Source: Rattus norvegicus (Eukaryota > Chordata > Mammalia > Rodentia > Muridae). From it: a stretch of 64,000 bases of DNA. A model generated the notes under the pieces. The model did no database searches. It was not told the origin of the DNA and saw nothing but the letters and a program-made list of their open reading frames with translations. How positions within the stretch are numbered: position 1 is the first letter of the stretch; every line of letters begins with the position of its first letter. This document shows, in pieces, positions 34,435 to 46,318 of the stretch. Location: NCBI RefSeq assembly GCF_036323735.1, contig NC_086024.1, forward strand, positions 66,460,424 through 66,524,423. Reading direction: 5' to 3'. The translations under genes and the position numbers were made by a program.

Positions 34435-34659
34435 TATGATTTGATTGTTTTAGAGACATTCCTTCTATTCTCTAGCTTCCTTAGGATTTTGTTGTAAAAA
34501 GATGTTAAAATTTGTCAAAGTATTTTCTGTATCCATTAAGATTATGATGTGATTGTTATTCTTAACGACATTAGTATGATGTACATGTGTGATTTGTATA
34601 TATTGAGACAATATTGAACCTTTGGGATGAAATGACTTTGGTCATTGTAGGTAATCTTC

Positions 34660-34671
34660 TGAATGTGTTCT
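34660..34671. repeat. Target-site duplication of twin-primed L1, left copy
   Basis: TGAATGTGTTCT pairs with TGAATATATTCT at 36328-36339 (10 of 12 match). Joining one copy restores continuity of the ancient L1. Confidence 0.75.
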
Positions 34672-36327
34672 CTTTTCTTTTTTTTAAATGTATTTTTATT
34701 GGATATTTTATGTATTTACATTTCAAATGATATCCTCCTTACCCCTCTTCCATTCCCCTTCCCCCTTGCCCTGCTTCTATGAAGATACTCCCACTCCCAT
34801 CTACTCACTCCTACCTCAACAGCCTGGTATTCCCCTACACTGAGGAAATGAGTCTTCACAGGACCAAAAAGACCTTTCCTCCTATTGATGCCAGACAATG
34901 CCATCCTCTACTACATATGCGACTGAAATCATGGGTCCCTCCACATTTATTCTTTGGTTGGTAGTTTTCTCCCTTGGAGCTCTGGGGGATCTTTCTTGGT
35001 TGATATTGTTCTTTCTGTGGGGTTGCAAACTCGTTCAGCTCCTTCAGTCATTTATCTAACTTCTCCATTGGGGTCCGTGTGCTCAGACTAATAGTTAGCT
35101 ACAAACATCCTCATTTGTATTAGTAAGGATCTGGCAGAGCCTCTCAGGAGACATCCACATCAGGTTTCTGTCAGCAAGTGCTTCTTAGCATCAGCAATAG
35201 TGACTGGGTTTGGTGAGTGCATGTGGAATGGATCCCCAAAAGCCTCCACACAAAACCAGATATACTGAAACAAATAGAAGAGAAAGAGAGGAAGAGGCTT
35301 GAACACATAGGCACAGGGAAAATTTTCAGAAGAGAAGACCAATGGCTTATGCTCTAAGATGAAGAATCAACAAATGGGACCTCATAAAAGTGCAAAGCTT
35401 CACTGAGTCAAAGAACACTGTTAATAGAGCAAAACACCAACAAAGAGATTGAGAAAAGGTCTTTAACCAACCCTGTGCCTCATAGGGGGCTTATATCTAA
35501 TACATACAAAAAACTCAAGAAGTTAGATGCCAGAGATTCAAATAATGCTATTAAAAATGGGGTACAGAGCTAAAATTGAATTCTCAACTGAGGAATATCT
35601 AATGACTGAAAAGCACCGAAAGAAATGTTCAACATTCTTGGTCATCAGGGAAATGAAAATCAAAACAACCCTGAGATACCACCTCATATCAGTCAGAGTG
35701 GCTAAGATCAAAAAACACAAGCAACAACAGATGCTGGCGAGGATGTGGAGAAACTCCTCTATTGTTGGTGGGATTGCAAGCTGGTACAACCACTCTGGAA
35801 ATCAGTCTGGAGGTTCCTCAGAAAACTGGACATAGTACTATTTGAGGACCCAGCTATACCACTCCTGGGCATATACCCAAAACATGCTCCAACATATAAC
35901 AAGGATACATACTCCACTATGTTCATAGCAGCCTTATTTATAATAGCCAGAAGCTGGAAATAACCCAGATGTTCTTCAACAGAGGAATGGATACAGAAAA
36001 TGTGGAACATTTACCCAATTGAGTACTAATCAGCTATTAAAAACAATGACTTCGTGAAATTCTTAGGGAAATGGGTGGAACTAGAAATATAATCCTGAGA
36101 GAGGTGACCCAGTCACAAAAGTACACACATGGTATGCACTCACTGATAGGTGTATATTAACCCAAAGCTCAGAATACCCAAGAAACAATTCACAGATTAT
36201 ATACAGCTCAAGAAGAAGGAAAACCAAAATGTGGATGCTTCAGTTCTTCTTAGAAAGGGGAACAAAATACTCACAGAAGGAAATACAGGAACAAAGAGTG
36301 GAGCAGGGTCTGAAGGAAAGATCATCA
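34672..36327 (-). mobile_element. L1 insertion with 5' inversion (twin priming)
   Basis: 34680-35236 is reverse-complement L1 3' UTR. At about 35237 the orientation flips: 35240-36327 is plus-strand L1 from the ORF2 region near DLHIQPDTLK through the Cys-rich region (35720-35790), YxxEYxSAIK (near 36020) and the first part of the 3' UTR. In element coordinates the inverted piece ends just upstream of where the 3' piece begins, with only a small loss at the joint, as expected for twin priming. ORF2 frames (35527-35963) are broken. Confidence 0.85.
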
Positions 36328-36339
36328 TGAATATATTCT
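36328..36339. repeat. Target-site duplication of twin-primed L1, right copy
   Basis: TGAATATATTCT, partner of 34660-34671. Confidence 0.75.
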
Positions 36340-37070
36340 TGAACTCAGTTTTCAAGTGTTTCGAGAAATTTTGTAGCCCTGTTCAACAAGGAGATTAGTT
36401 TATATGTTTGTTGTGTCCTTTCTGGTTTTGTTATCAGTATAAAACTGACTCTCTAGAATGAGGTTGAAAGACTTCTATCCCTTTCTGGGTTAAGTATTGA
36501 TGTTGGCTTTTCTGAAAAGTCTGATAGATTTTAGTTATGAATCCATCTGGTCCAGGGTTTTTCTTTGGGCAATACTTTAAAGTACTATTTAAAGCTTACT
36601 ATATCTTATGCACAAATTTAAGTTACATATACAAACTGGGTTTAACTTTGCCTATTTTTATGTCTCTAGGAATTTAATAATGCCATTTGTTTTCTACCTT
36701 TTTGAAATAAAAGTCTTCCATGTATTTACTAATTTTCTATGGATTTCATTGTGGCCTATTGTAAACTCTTTTTCCATGTCCATTTGTATTTCAGTTGGCC
36801 CTTTCCTCTGTTTTGTTTAGTCTGGTTAGACTAAACCATGTTTAGCAGTCATGCTTACTCTTTCAAAGAACCAATGTTTTGACTGTTATATGCATTTTTT
36901 ATTTAGTTTCTACTTCTTTGATTTTCAACCAAATCTTAAGGTTTTTGTTTATTTGTTTTTGTTTTTTATTTTGCCACCTGTTGAATTAGAGTTTAACTTA
37001 TTTATCTTTTTCTAGGACCTTGAAATATATCATTAACTTTCACATTTGAGATCTCTCTCTGATTTTCAGT

Positions 37071-37365
37071 GTAGATGTAGATGTAGATGAAGATGTAGAT
37101 GTAGGTGAAGATGCAGATGCAGATGTAGATGAAGATGCAGATGCAGAAGCAGATGAAGATGTAGATGTAGATGAAGATGTAGATGAAGATGAAGATGTAG
37201 ATGAAGATGAAGATGTAGATGTAGATGAAGATGTAGATGTAGATGAAGATGTAGATGCAGAAGCAGATGAAGATGTAGATGTAGATGAAGATGTAGATGT
37301 AGATGAAGATGTAGATGAAGATGTAGATGTAGATGTAGATATAGATAAAGATGTAGATGTAGATG
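37071..37365. repeat. Hexamer minisatellite (GATGTA/GATGAA/GATGCA)n
   Basis: About 49 hexamers of the form GATGNA or AGATGN, with variants mixed in a higher-order pattern (blocks such as GTA-GTA-GAA repeat). It sits inside the ancient L1. The long Ser/Thr and Leu/His frames on the minus strand are artefacts of the repeat. Confidence 0.96.
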
Positions 37366-38482
37366 CCACACGGTTATGTCCAAGTTAACTATAAGTTTCT
37401 TTTGATTCCAAAAAAATGTTTTAATTTTTTCAATAACCTCCATTGATTCTAAATTTTATTGTATATATTTCACATATTCATATTATTTATGTGATTTGTT
37501 TTCTTATTGATTTCTACTTTTATTCTACTGTGATAAGTCTATATGCAAGAAAACATTTTGATTCATTTATATTTTGCATTATTTGTTTTGTGGCCTATAA
37601 TGTGATTTCTTTTAGATAATGGAGTATGGATTGTTGAAAAGAATGTGATCGTGTTCCCATTGGATGAAATATTATGTATCTCTATTAATTCCAATTCACC
37701 TATAGGAGAGTTTTCCTATGAAGTTTCCTTGAGAACCTTTTGTTTTTGAGTTCCGTCTAATTGTGAGAGTTGGGATATTGATATCTCTCACTGTTACTAT
37801 CTTAGACCTAACATAAACTAATCCTTCATGCTTTTTATTACTTGTGTATAAGTTGAGAGCCTGCACAATGAAGCATAAATGTTTAGAATGGAAACATCAT
37901 CTTGTTAAGAATCTTTTTGATATGCCATAGATTTCTGTTTGTTGCATTCTGTTTTTAACATCTCTTCTGACTAGTTTTTGAAGCCTATTTTATCAGGCAG
38001 GAAGTAGTGATGGCAGCTTGAGTTAGCTTAGTGGGTCAATTTCCATTCTTGGATTCTTAGTTTGTGGTTGCTCTAGTAGGTAGCCATGTTTCTTGGAGAC
38101 AGTTGAATTTAATTTTGCTAATACAGCTAGTAAGTCCTTGTCTTTTTCAGCAGAGAGTTGAGACCATTTCTATTTAAAGTTTCCAAGAAGAGTTTGCGTA
38201 GAATGTTTCGTGTCTTATGAATTTCTTAAATATGTGCTTTTATGTATTTTATTACTTTTAGAAAAAATATTAATGATTTCTTCAACTGTACTTTCCAACT
38301 CTGCGTTCTTTTCTCTTTTAAGCAGAGACATTAATAGTATACTTTTGTTATTTCATTTCTTAATTCTGTTGTTCAGACTTTTTTAGTTGTAGTTGATCTA
38401 TCCTGAAGTGTACTGACCCCTTTGCTGGTTATCCTCATTCTCTATTGAACTATGCCAGCATTCTTTTTTCTTTTTCTTTTCA

Positions 38483-38600
38483 ATTTTTTTTATTCACTTT
38501 ATACCCCCAACATCAGCCTCCCTACAATTCCAGCACTGCCTCACACAGATCCTCCACCCATTAACCTCTCCCCTTCTCCTCTGAGAAGGAGAGGATATCT
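38483..38600 (-). mobile_element. Short Lx-type L1 tail
   Basis: A T-rich run followed by TTTATTCACTTTATACCCCC, CACACAGATCCTCCACCC and CTTCTCCTCTGAGAAGG is reverse-complement Lx 3' UTR end. It is cut off near 38600. Confidence 0.75.
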
Positions 38601-40117
38601 GGAGCCATTTAGAAGATAAAGTTAGCACATGATCTACCTGAGAGATGATTCCACCAAGGACTGCAAAGCTATGATAGATTTCCTCCTTTAGGCAAGGCCA
38701 AGGAATTTACATTTGTGGAAAGTCCTGCTATTAATATGCTTTCCTGTCATTATTAAATATATATAAAACAAGAAATAGGTATTAGCCTATTCTTTTGAGC
38801 AGCTTTCTGCAGAGCAATGAAGATGAACTGTCTTGTAATGATGATATATAAGCAAACACATGATTTCTTAATTATTAATGATGATGCTGTGAGAGTTCCT
38901 AAAATTATATTAGTAATTATTAAGCTTTTTATAATAGAACTGCTATTATATCCTTCCTGATATCAAAACTCCAATGGGAACTCTACCAATCTTCAAGAGT
39001 CACTAGTGAACTGCTTCTGAGACAGAAAGCAGGTATTTACAACTAGAGCATGTTCCAAGAGATTGTAAACAATTAATGAAAGGTCATAAAAAAGAGAACT
39101 AAAGACTTATTGTAGCTGCAAGGACAGAAGATAAAAGATTGACTGAGTTTATCAATACAAAGTTTTAATGTTAACTTAGTTATGGATTTAACTCTCCATT
39201 AACCTGTAGCACTAGTAACACATAATGAATGCCTAATCTTAATGGATAAATATGTAAAATCTGTGATGTAAAGTTCTTATTCAACTTTTAATTTGAATAT
39301 ATGATTGAACTTTTACTGTGCTTCTGTAAAACAGGATACATGGAAAAACCATGTGATCTAGAAATCTAGAGGACCTTGATTCCCAAGAAACTAGGAACAA
39401 AAAACATCGTGGGGCATTATTGTTACATAAGAGCAGGAGAGAGCAATATTAGAAGGAGGGAAAAGACAGCAGAATAGAAGGACTTAGATATTAAGAACTA
39501 AGAGAGCAATATGCAGAATGCAAAGAGAAAGAGGAACAAAGAAAGTGCAGAGAGAGCAGAAAGAGCAGACAGGTTTCTCTTTACTATGGGATGAAACAGG
39601 TCTTAACCAGGCAGGCTTAGTCTTATTAAAGAGAACAAAACTTTTTTTCATACAGACTTGGGTTTAATTCATTTAGTGATAAAAAAGTATAACCCATCCC
39701 CTTTTTCCTCTATGCCATAAAGATTGTAGCTCATTTTTCATCCAGAATGAGTGAGTTGTTTCTGCACAGACACTTTGTCTTTTGCTCCATATCCATATGT
39801 AAGTATGGATATGTGTGTGAAAGAATGTGATTATGAGGATAAGTATGTAGCTGAGGCAACTGGAATGCATGAAGATGTATGAGTGTGTATGCTTGAATTT
39901 ATATTATATGAATATATCAGTTTGTGAATATTTGCTTGTGTAAAAGGTTTTTTTTTCCTTCTGTAAGAAAGCATGATTCTATTCTTCTGGTTTAATAAAA
40001 GTTTATTGCTCCAAATCTTCCTCCAGCCTGACTAGTGAGGGAGGCAAGGCTTCTGCGCAAGAGAAATCCCTATTAATTAATCCTTTGCTTAATCTCACAC
40101 TGTTTTAAGATGAGGTT
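38601..40117. other. Unique DNA without recognised gene
   Basis: No coding frame with support. The purine-rich stretch 39420-39580 is low complexity. AATAAA near 39996 and the GTTTATTGC that follows could mark an old LTR end, but no inverted TG/CA ends were found. Confidence 0.4.
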
Positions 40118-40544
40118 CTTTGATTTGCATTTCCCTTATGACTAAACATATTGAACATTTCTTTAGGTGTTTCTCAGCCATTCGGCATTCCTCAGCTGTG
40201 AATTCTTTGTTTAGCTCTGAACCCCATTTTTTAATAGGGTTATTTGTCTCTCTGCAGTCTAACTTCTTGAGTTCTTTGTATATTTTGGATATAAGGCCTC
40301 TATCTGTTGTAGGATTGGTAAAGATCTTTTCCCAATCTGTTGGTTGCCCTATTGTCCTAACAACAGTGTCCTTTGCCTTATGGAAGCTTTGCAGTTTTAT
40401 GAGATACCATTTGGCAATTCTTGATTTTAGAGCATAAGCCATTGGTGTTTTGTTCAGGAAATTTTCTCCAGTGCCCACGTGTTTGAGATGCTTCCCCACT
40501 TTTTCTTCTATTAGTTTGAGTGTATCTGGTTTGATGTGGAGGTC
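40118..40544 (-). mobile_element. L1 ORF2 internal fragment without 3' end
   Basis: Reverse-complement ORF2 encoding the region from GKHLKHVGTGENFLNK to the EMQIK block, in one frame of 134 codons (40095-40499). Both the 5' and 3' portions of L1 are missing: no Cys-rich region, no 3' UTR and no poly(A) tail. It is close in sequence to the young L1. Confidence 0.92.
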
Positions 40545-40970
40545 AAAATTTTGGTATATATTAAGATGAAATTGAGATGATTTTCTTTAGATTAACATTC
40601 CCACTGTGGAAGTTGGGGATTTAGTATTTAGGGTTGATACCACCAGTTATACAATAAACTATTTTACATGTGGTAGTTTGTATTTAACTTTTCTATTCAT
40701 TATCTTATGGTTATGTTTATGCAATTTTTACTCAATAAAGTTTAAAGTTATTTAAACATTTCACAAGGAAAAAAAAGATGAGGTGCTAAACCCCCAAAGA
40801 CTCCAGTTTCTAGCCTCAGAGAAACACAGACAGGCAGGCCAGCTATACTGCAATGTAACTTAGACTTAAGACAGGTAAATATTTTAATGTTGAAAAGCAA
40901 CCCTACATATATAGCAAGACCAAGTCTTGCCCCTGCTGGCATTCTTCCCCTCAACTACTTGCACAAGAGA
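40545..40970. other. Unique or unrecognised DNA
   Basis: Nothing supported. The frame on the minus strand (40748-40954) has no domain. Confidence 0.35.
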
Positions 40971-41665
40971 ACCAGAAAGAAGAATTGTTGGAGCAGGGCT
41001 CCAGCAGGGAGGTGGAGTCCCCAGCCCTTCCAGTTGTTGGTGGACCTGCATGAAGACCAAACTGTATATTTGCTACATTGGGGGAAGGAGGCGGTAGGTC
41101 CAGCCCATGATTGCTCTTTGGTTGGTGGTTCAGTCTCTAGGACCAACCCCATGGGACCAGGCTAGTTGACTCTTTTGGCCTTTCTGTGCAGTGCCTATCC
41201 CCTTCATGTCTCTTAATCCTTCCCTGAAGTCATCCAAAAGACTCCTGGTGCTCCATCTAATGTTTGGTTGTGGATCTCTGCATTTCTTTCCTTTGGCTGT
41301 TGGGTAAGGCCTCTAAGAGAACAGTTGTGCTAGGCTCCTAGATGGAAGCATAGCAGAGTGTCATTAATAGGGTCACCTATTGGTTCTTGCCAATGAGATG
41401 GGTCTCAATTTGGAATAGTCATTATGAGTTTCGCCATCCCCTCCTCTGTTCTTTGCTCCTGCACATCTTGTAGGCAAAACACATTTGGGATCAAAGGTTT
41501 TATGGGTAGATTGCTGTTCTATCTCTCCTCTGGGAGTTCTGCCTGACTACAGGAAGTGACCAATTCAAGATTCATATCCCCCCCACTGCTAGGAGTCTTA
41601 GCCAGAGACACCATGACCTCATCCCCCTGTCCCAGGTCTCTCATAGAGATGTCCCTTCAGCAAAT
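40971..41665 (-). mobile_element. Lx-type L1 3' UTR fragment
   Basis: Reverse-complement Lx 3' UTR phrases in order: CCTTCCAGTTGTTGGTGGAC, GCTCTTTGGTTGGTGGTTCA, CTAATGTTTGGTTGTGGATC, GTTGTGCTAGGCTCCTAGAT, GCACATCTTGTAGGCAAAAC and ACTGCTAGGAGTCTTAGCCA. The terminal 3' end and tail seem to be missing. Confidence 0.75.
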
Positions 41666-42079
41666 TCTTATTTTGATTACTATATACTTAAGATCTAAAA
41701 TTTCACATTATTTATTCATGTCTTCTATTTTTGTATTTTTGTATAATTTGTTTTCTATATCTTTTCAGCCATTTTTTGGATATTTGTGCATTTGTATAAT
41801 ACATGATTTTTGCCAAGTACTTTTCATATTCGTGATTTGAGTGATGGGATAATTACTTGTCTTACAAGTTAAAATGGTTTGTTTTTATTTGTTTTTGGCA
41901 ACTTTTCCCATTCAAGGTGATTCCAGACTGTTCAGATCATATCTTTAACATTGCAGATACTCTATTATTAACCTTGCAGCCTGTTTCTCAATATGAACTG
42001 TTACAATTTTTGCTTTTATGAACAGTCAATCTGTTCATGGCTTATGTTGTAAGGTTTGCTATCTTCTTCGACCTTTCTT
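41666..42079. other. Unrecognised AT-rich DNA
   Basis: No gene; may be eroded L1 continuation. Confidence 0.3.
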
Positions 42080-42292
42080 ATAATTCAGTTTTCAAGAGTT
42101 GTACAGTGCATGAAGTAGGACAAAGTAATAAACTCTCAAATCCCTCACACAATGAAGCACTTCCTCCAAAGAAGCCCCATGTCCTAAAAGTCCTGTCCCC
42201 TTTCCAAACAGCACTACCAACTGGAGACCAAGTGTTTAAATACATGACCATATGGAGGGAAATTTTCATTCAAACCACCATACCATATGTAT
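42080..42292. mobile_element. Terminal part of a rodent medium-reiterated repeat
   Basis: 'aagcacttcctccaaagaag', CCAACTGGAGACCAAGTG and TTTTCATTCAAACCACCAT match the end of the same repeat family seen at 28793-29890. A 117-codon frame across it is chance. Confidence 0.55.
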
Positions 42293-42697
42293 TTCTGTGC
42301 GATTATAAACAAAATAGAATAATACTGTATCCAAATGTCTGTGAATTTTATGAGGTATCATTGGCAATATTTTGTACTAAAGGAGTTTAAAAATAGAATA
42401 ATATTCTACTATAGGATTTATATTGAATGTGTTTTCAACATATTATTTACAAAGTTATTTGCCTGGTATGGCTAACTTATTATTGCATATTCTTCATATG
42501 AAAAATATGAAAAGAATACATGGTTGCTGATAGTGAATAAAAATGATTTATTGTAAGAATGAACAATTATATCTCCATTAACTTTTCCTACTTGCTTTGA
42601 AACCTATTTCTCAATAGCTAAAAGCCCTAGGATTTCATTTCTTCCTTTCTTGCATTGTTTTCAAGTATTTATGAGAGTTAGTTAATACTAGGTAAGC

Positions 42698-42700
<3 letters not shown>

Positions 42701-42739
<39 letters not shown>
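42701..42739. repeat. (TA)n microsatellite
   Basis: Nineteen and a half uninterrupted TA units. Confidence 0.97.
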
Positions 42740-42742
<3 letters not shown>

Positions 42743-42843
42743 TATTGATGGTACTGAGGAATTAAATTTATATTTTATTTATTTACAAAATAACCTGCCA
42801 TGTTATTGTTCAGTTTTAACATGAATACACTTACATGTACATA

Positions 42844-42846
42844 ACA

Positions 42847-42883
<37 letters not shown>
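42844..42883. repeat. (CA)n microsatellite
   Basis: About 20 CA units with one TA interruption near 42852. Confidence 0.96.
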
Positions 42884-42885
<2 letters not shown>

Positions 42886-43475
42886 GCATACTTGACGAAA
42901 AAGTTTGCTTTGGTAAGCATATGAGTGATAATCAACATAGTACGTATACAGCAGAATCTCTCTGAGTTACATATCTTTGCATATACATGTAATCTCTGTT
43001 AATGACTATCACACCTGCAAATGTACATTGGAAATTTGTAGGAAATTTCACGTATGTTCAAAAAATTGTGCCTGAAAATAGTAAACCTTTTACTCATTTG
43101 ATGTCTTCCACAATTGTACTATTTACAGACGTCTTGTGGAATCTGAGTTTCACATGATTTCTCTGAAGGGTATTTTAAAATAAGGAAAGTTGTTCTGCTA
43201 GAATAACACTTTAAGGAAGTAATGATATGATAATTTAAACACATTTAAAATACTTGAATTAAACTATTATGTTCAATTTTGCACATTATATGATCTTACC
43301 CTAAATATTATGATGTAATATTAAAAGATATGATCTTATCTACTTTAGAAAATAATTTATTTCCATTTGCCTTTAGTAAAGATAATCATATTTAATTGAT
43401 AAAGATTAGTATGTGATAAAAGAGAGTATAGTTTATCATGTGAAAATAAATTGTGTCTTTTCATAAATGTAAAAA

Positions 43476-44350
43476 ATTTAATTTTTTATTGGATATATTT
43501 ATTTATTTACATTTCAAATATTATTGCCTTTCCTGGTTTCCTGTCCATAAGCCCCCTATCTCCTCCCCTTCCCCTCTCCCATAAGGGTGATTCCCCCCAA
43601 TCCACTCCACCTTACTACCACCACCCCGACATTCCCTTGCACTGAGGGTCCAATCTTGTCAGGACCAAGGGCTTCTCCTTCCACTGGTGTCCAAGAAGGC
43701 CAACCTCTGCTACATTTGCAGTTGGAGTCCATGTATAGTCTTTGAGTAGTGGTTTAGTCCCTGGAAGCTCTAGTTGGTTGGCATTGTTGTTCTTATGGGG
43801 TTGCAAGCTCCTTCAACTCTTTCAATCCTTTCTCCAATTCCTCCAACAGGGGTCGGTCCCGTTCTCAGTTCAGTTTGATGCCAGTGTTTGTCTCTGTATT
43901 TGACATGTTCTAGCTGTGTCTCTCAGGAGAGATCTATATCTAGTTTCTGTCAGCATGCACTTCTTAGCTTCATCAATCTTACCTAGTTTTGGTGGCTGTA
44001 TATATATGGCCCACATGTGGGGCAGGCCCTGAATGACCGTTCCTTCAGTCACTGCTCTAAACTTTGCCTCTATATCTCCTCCTATGGATATTTTTTTTAT
44101 TAACTTGAGTATTTATTATTTACATTTCGATTGTTATTTCCTTTCCTGGTTTCCAGGCCAACATCCCCCTAACCCCTCCCCCTCCCCTTCTTTATGGGTG
44201 TATTTTTGTTCACCCTTTTAAGAAGGAGTGAAGCATCCACATTTTGGTCATCCTTCTTGAGCTTCATGTGGCCTGTGGATTTCATCTTGGGTACTTCAAG
44301 CTTTTGGGCTAATATTCATGTATCAGTGAGTGCATACCATGTGTGTTTAA
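43476..44350 (-). mobile_element. Older L1 3' UTR, minus strand, host of a nested insertion
   Basis: T-rich start, TATTTACATTTCAAATATT, TTTCCTGGTTTCCTG, CTGGAAGCTCTAGTTGG, then GCAGGCCCTGAATGACCG. It continues after the nested tail with CACCCTTTTAAGAAGGAGTG and ATCAGTGAGTGCATACCATG, close to the ORF2 stop. It is 5'-truncated near 44350. Confidence 0.9.
44091..44200 (-). mobile_element. 110-bp L1 tail nested in an older L1
   Basis: T-run, TATTAACTTGAGTATTTATT, TACATTTCGATTGTTATTTC, GGTTTCCAGGCCAACATCC and a C-rich tract ending CTTTATGGGTG form a second L1 3' terminus inside the first. TATTTTT at 44089-44095 and 44201-44207 is the likely duplication. Removing the insert restores GGATATTTTTGTTCACCC of the host L1. 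Confidence 0.88.
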
Positions 44351-44418
44351 AATTCTTTAAACATAAAATAGCTAATGTAAATTATCACGGTAAAATGATC
44401 TTTTATACAGCCACTCAA

Positions 44419-44449
<31 letters not shown>

Positions 44450-44468
44450 GTATATATATATATATATC
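44419..44468. repeat. (TA)n microsatellite
   Basis: TA units with two TG interruptions. Confidence 0.95.
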
Positions 44469-46318
44469 ACGAGTCATCTAATTTAGATTTTCTGTTCATT
44501 TTAAGTCAACTGAACAAGTTCTGTGTGAGAAAATTTAACATTAAATTGTTAATTTTGGGGTAAAGTTTGGGATTTGTGGTTTTGACTTCTGTCCATTTTT
44601 GCCAAGTCCTTTTACATCTTCTTAATGTAAAGAACACATTTACAATTTTATGCAGCCTGATTCACTTATAACTGACAGGCAGCAAATTTTAGACTGACAA
44701 AGATAAGCATGAAGCAGACATCAGAAGATGGAATTAATTACCATACAGAGCATTTCATTGTAAGATCTATGAGTTAATTCACGAATCCTGTAAGTGAATG
44801 ACTGAGGAAAGCTTTCTTCACATGTACTGTTGGCAGGTGTCATAAAACTTCTCCAAGGTGATTATGAGTTCATGTTTTTTTGCCATTAAAGTGGCATGTT
44901 CTTTAGAAAGGTCTTCCTGCATAGCCCTTCAAAGTCTTCTTAGAATATGAAATACATGCAACTGTATCTCAAAAGACTAGAAGTAATAGTGCTCTTGACA
45001 ACCAAGTGTCTCTCTATCAAGAAAGCCTTTCTAAGTTCTGATGGATGATTTCAGCAAATATCTGTTTACCTTAAAACTCATGTCAAGCATTAATTGGCAA
45101 CTCATGTGGAAGACATATTCATTGGAAATAAGTTATAGGCTTCATAGAATGCAGGCTGAAGGAGAAAATGTAAGGGCATTTTCCACATCTGACCAAAGAA
45201 CTAATTCCAAATTGTTTTGCTATGTAGAGGTGCCTGGAGAAAGTCTCCTAGCCCTTTCGATGTGTTAAGTACATATTCAAAAATTAACAATGGCTTTCTA
45301 TCTGTTAATGCTTTAATCTTATATCCTTGAAATCTTAAATTATGTCAAATTGATATTATAAGGGACATAGAAACAGCACATCACCTATATTCTTACTTCA
45401 ACATGGATCTGAATGCTGTTGATGACTTTGTAGGGATGGACTGAAAAATATTTTTTCAACAATTTTAATTTATAGCTGAGGATATTGATTATTGTATTAT
45501 TCACCAACTTCCTTTTGTGATGCTTAGTTTTAATCACATACATGATACCTCTTTTTTTCTTTTTATGTCAATTGCTATATATCTAAAAAACATAATTTCA
45601 TTCAATTTTAAGAAGTGTATAATGTGATATAGAATTTTTTAAAAATTAATTTATTCCTAGTAATATCTTAGCAGTCTTAAAATATTTTTATTTAAACCAT
45701 TTTTCTCGGGATTTATAAATTGAACTTTTTTGTCAGCTAACTGCCTTTTGTAAACTTTCTCCAATAATTTTAGACCATCATATGGTTCAACTTAACAATA
45801 TTAAAAATACTTGTACATTAGCTAAATGTCAAGTTACTTTGAAACCAAAATCTAACTTTATTTTCAACCTTAAATTTTCGTCATATGTTTTCAGGTACCA
45901 CTAGCTATAATCCATCACTTTGGGAGGCATTTACCTCTGTTATATAATAAATAACTCCATTTAATCTCCCTGTATAAAGGTATACATTTTATGAAGTTTA
46001 TACAGTAGTGTATTTCCATATGGATCTTTGTTAGCTATTATTTTCCATATGTCTTCTTCTATCATGCTTTCCCAAAGTCCAGCTAATTTAACCCTTCCTA
46101 TTCCTATTCCTATAACTTCCTATCTCAAGTTATATGTTTTATATCCTATTCCACTTGAAATCCACTTCCTCGGTTCTTACTAGTTTCCTTTTTTGTATTG
46201 ATGTGCCAATCTACATACATATAACTAAATATTAAAAGCTATCAAGTACATATATGAGATACTATGCAGCATTTATGGGTATCTAGGTATCTAGGTCATA
46301 GCCCTAATACCACTTTTC
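44469..46318. other. Unique AT-rich DNA
   Basis: No recognised gene or transposon. The frame at 45041-45268 has no domain or splice context that I can support. Confidence 0.4.

Larger units (their letters stand above)
34435..38460 (-). mobile_element. Ancient L1 ORF2 (minus strand), interrupted twice
   Basis: Low but collinear similarity to reverse-complement ORF2 of the intact L1: 34495-34671 (AAATTTGTCAAAGTATTTTC, GAACCTTTGGGATGA), resuming at 36340 (GAACTCAGTTTTCAAG), 36400-36560 (TATCAGTATAAAAC, CATCTGGTCCAGGGTT), 36860-36905 (CAAAGAACCAATGTTTTGAC), and 37960-38170 (endonuclease region, GCAGAGAGTTGAGACCATT). The copy is interrupted by a younger twin-primed L1 (34672-36327) and a hexamer minisatellite. 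No ORF survives. The right end near 38460 is approximate. Confidence 0.65.
42293..43475. other. Unique AT-rich DNA with microsatellites
   Basis: No gene. Contains TA and CA microsatellites listed separately. Confidence 0.4.

Noticed and set aside
37071..37365. Possible CRISPR-like array
   Set aside because: Contiguous short hexamers without spacers, in a mammalian L1 context.
37040..37443. Ser/Thr-rich and Leu/His-rich frames of 109 and 125 codons
   Set aside because: Translations of the GATGNA hexamer array in two frames.
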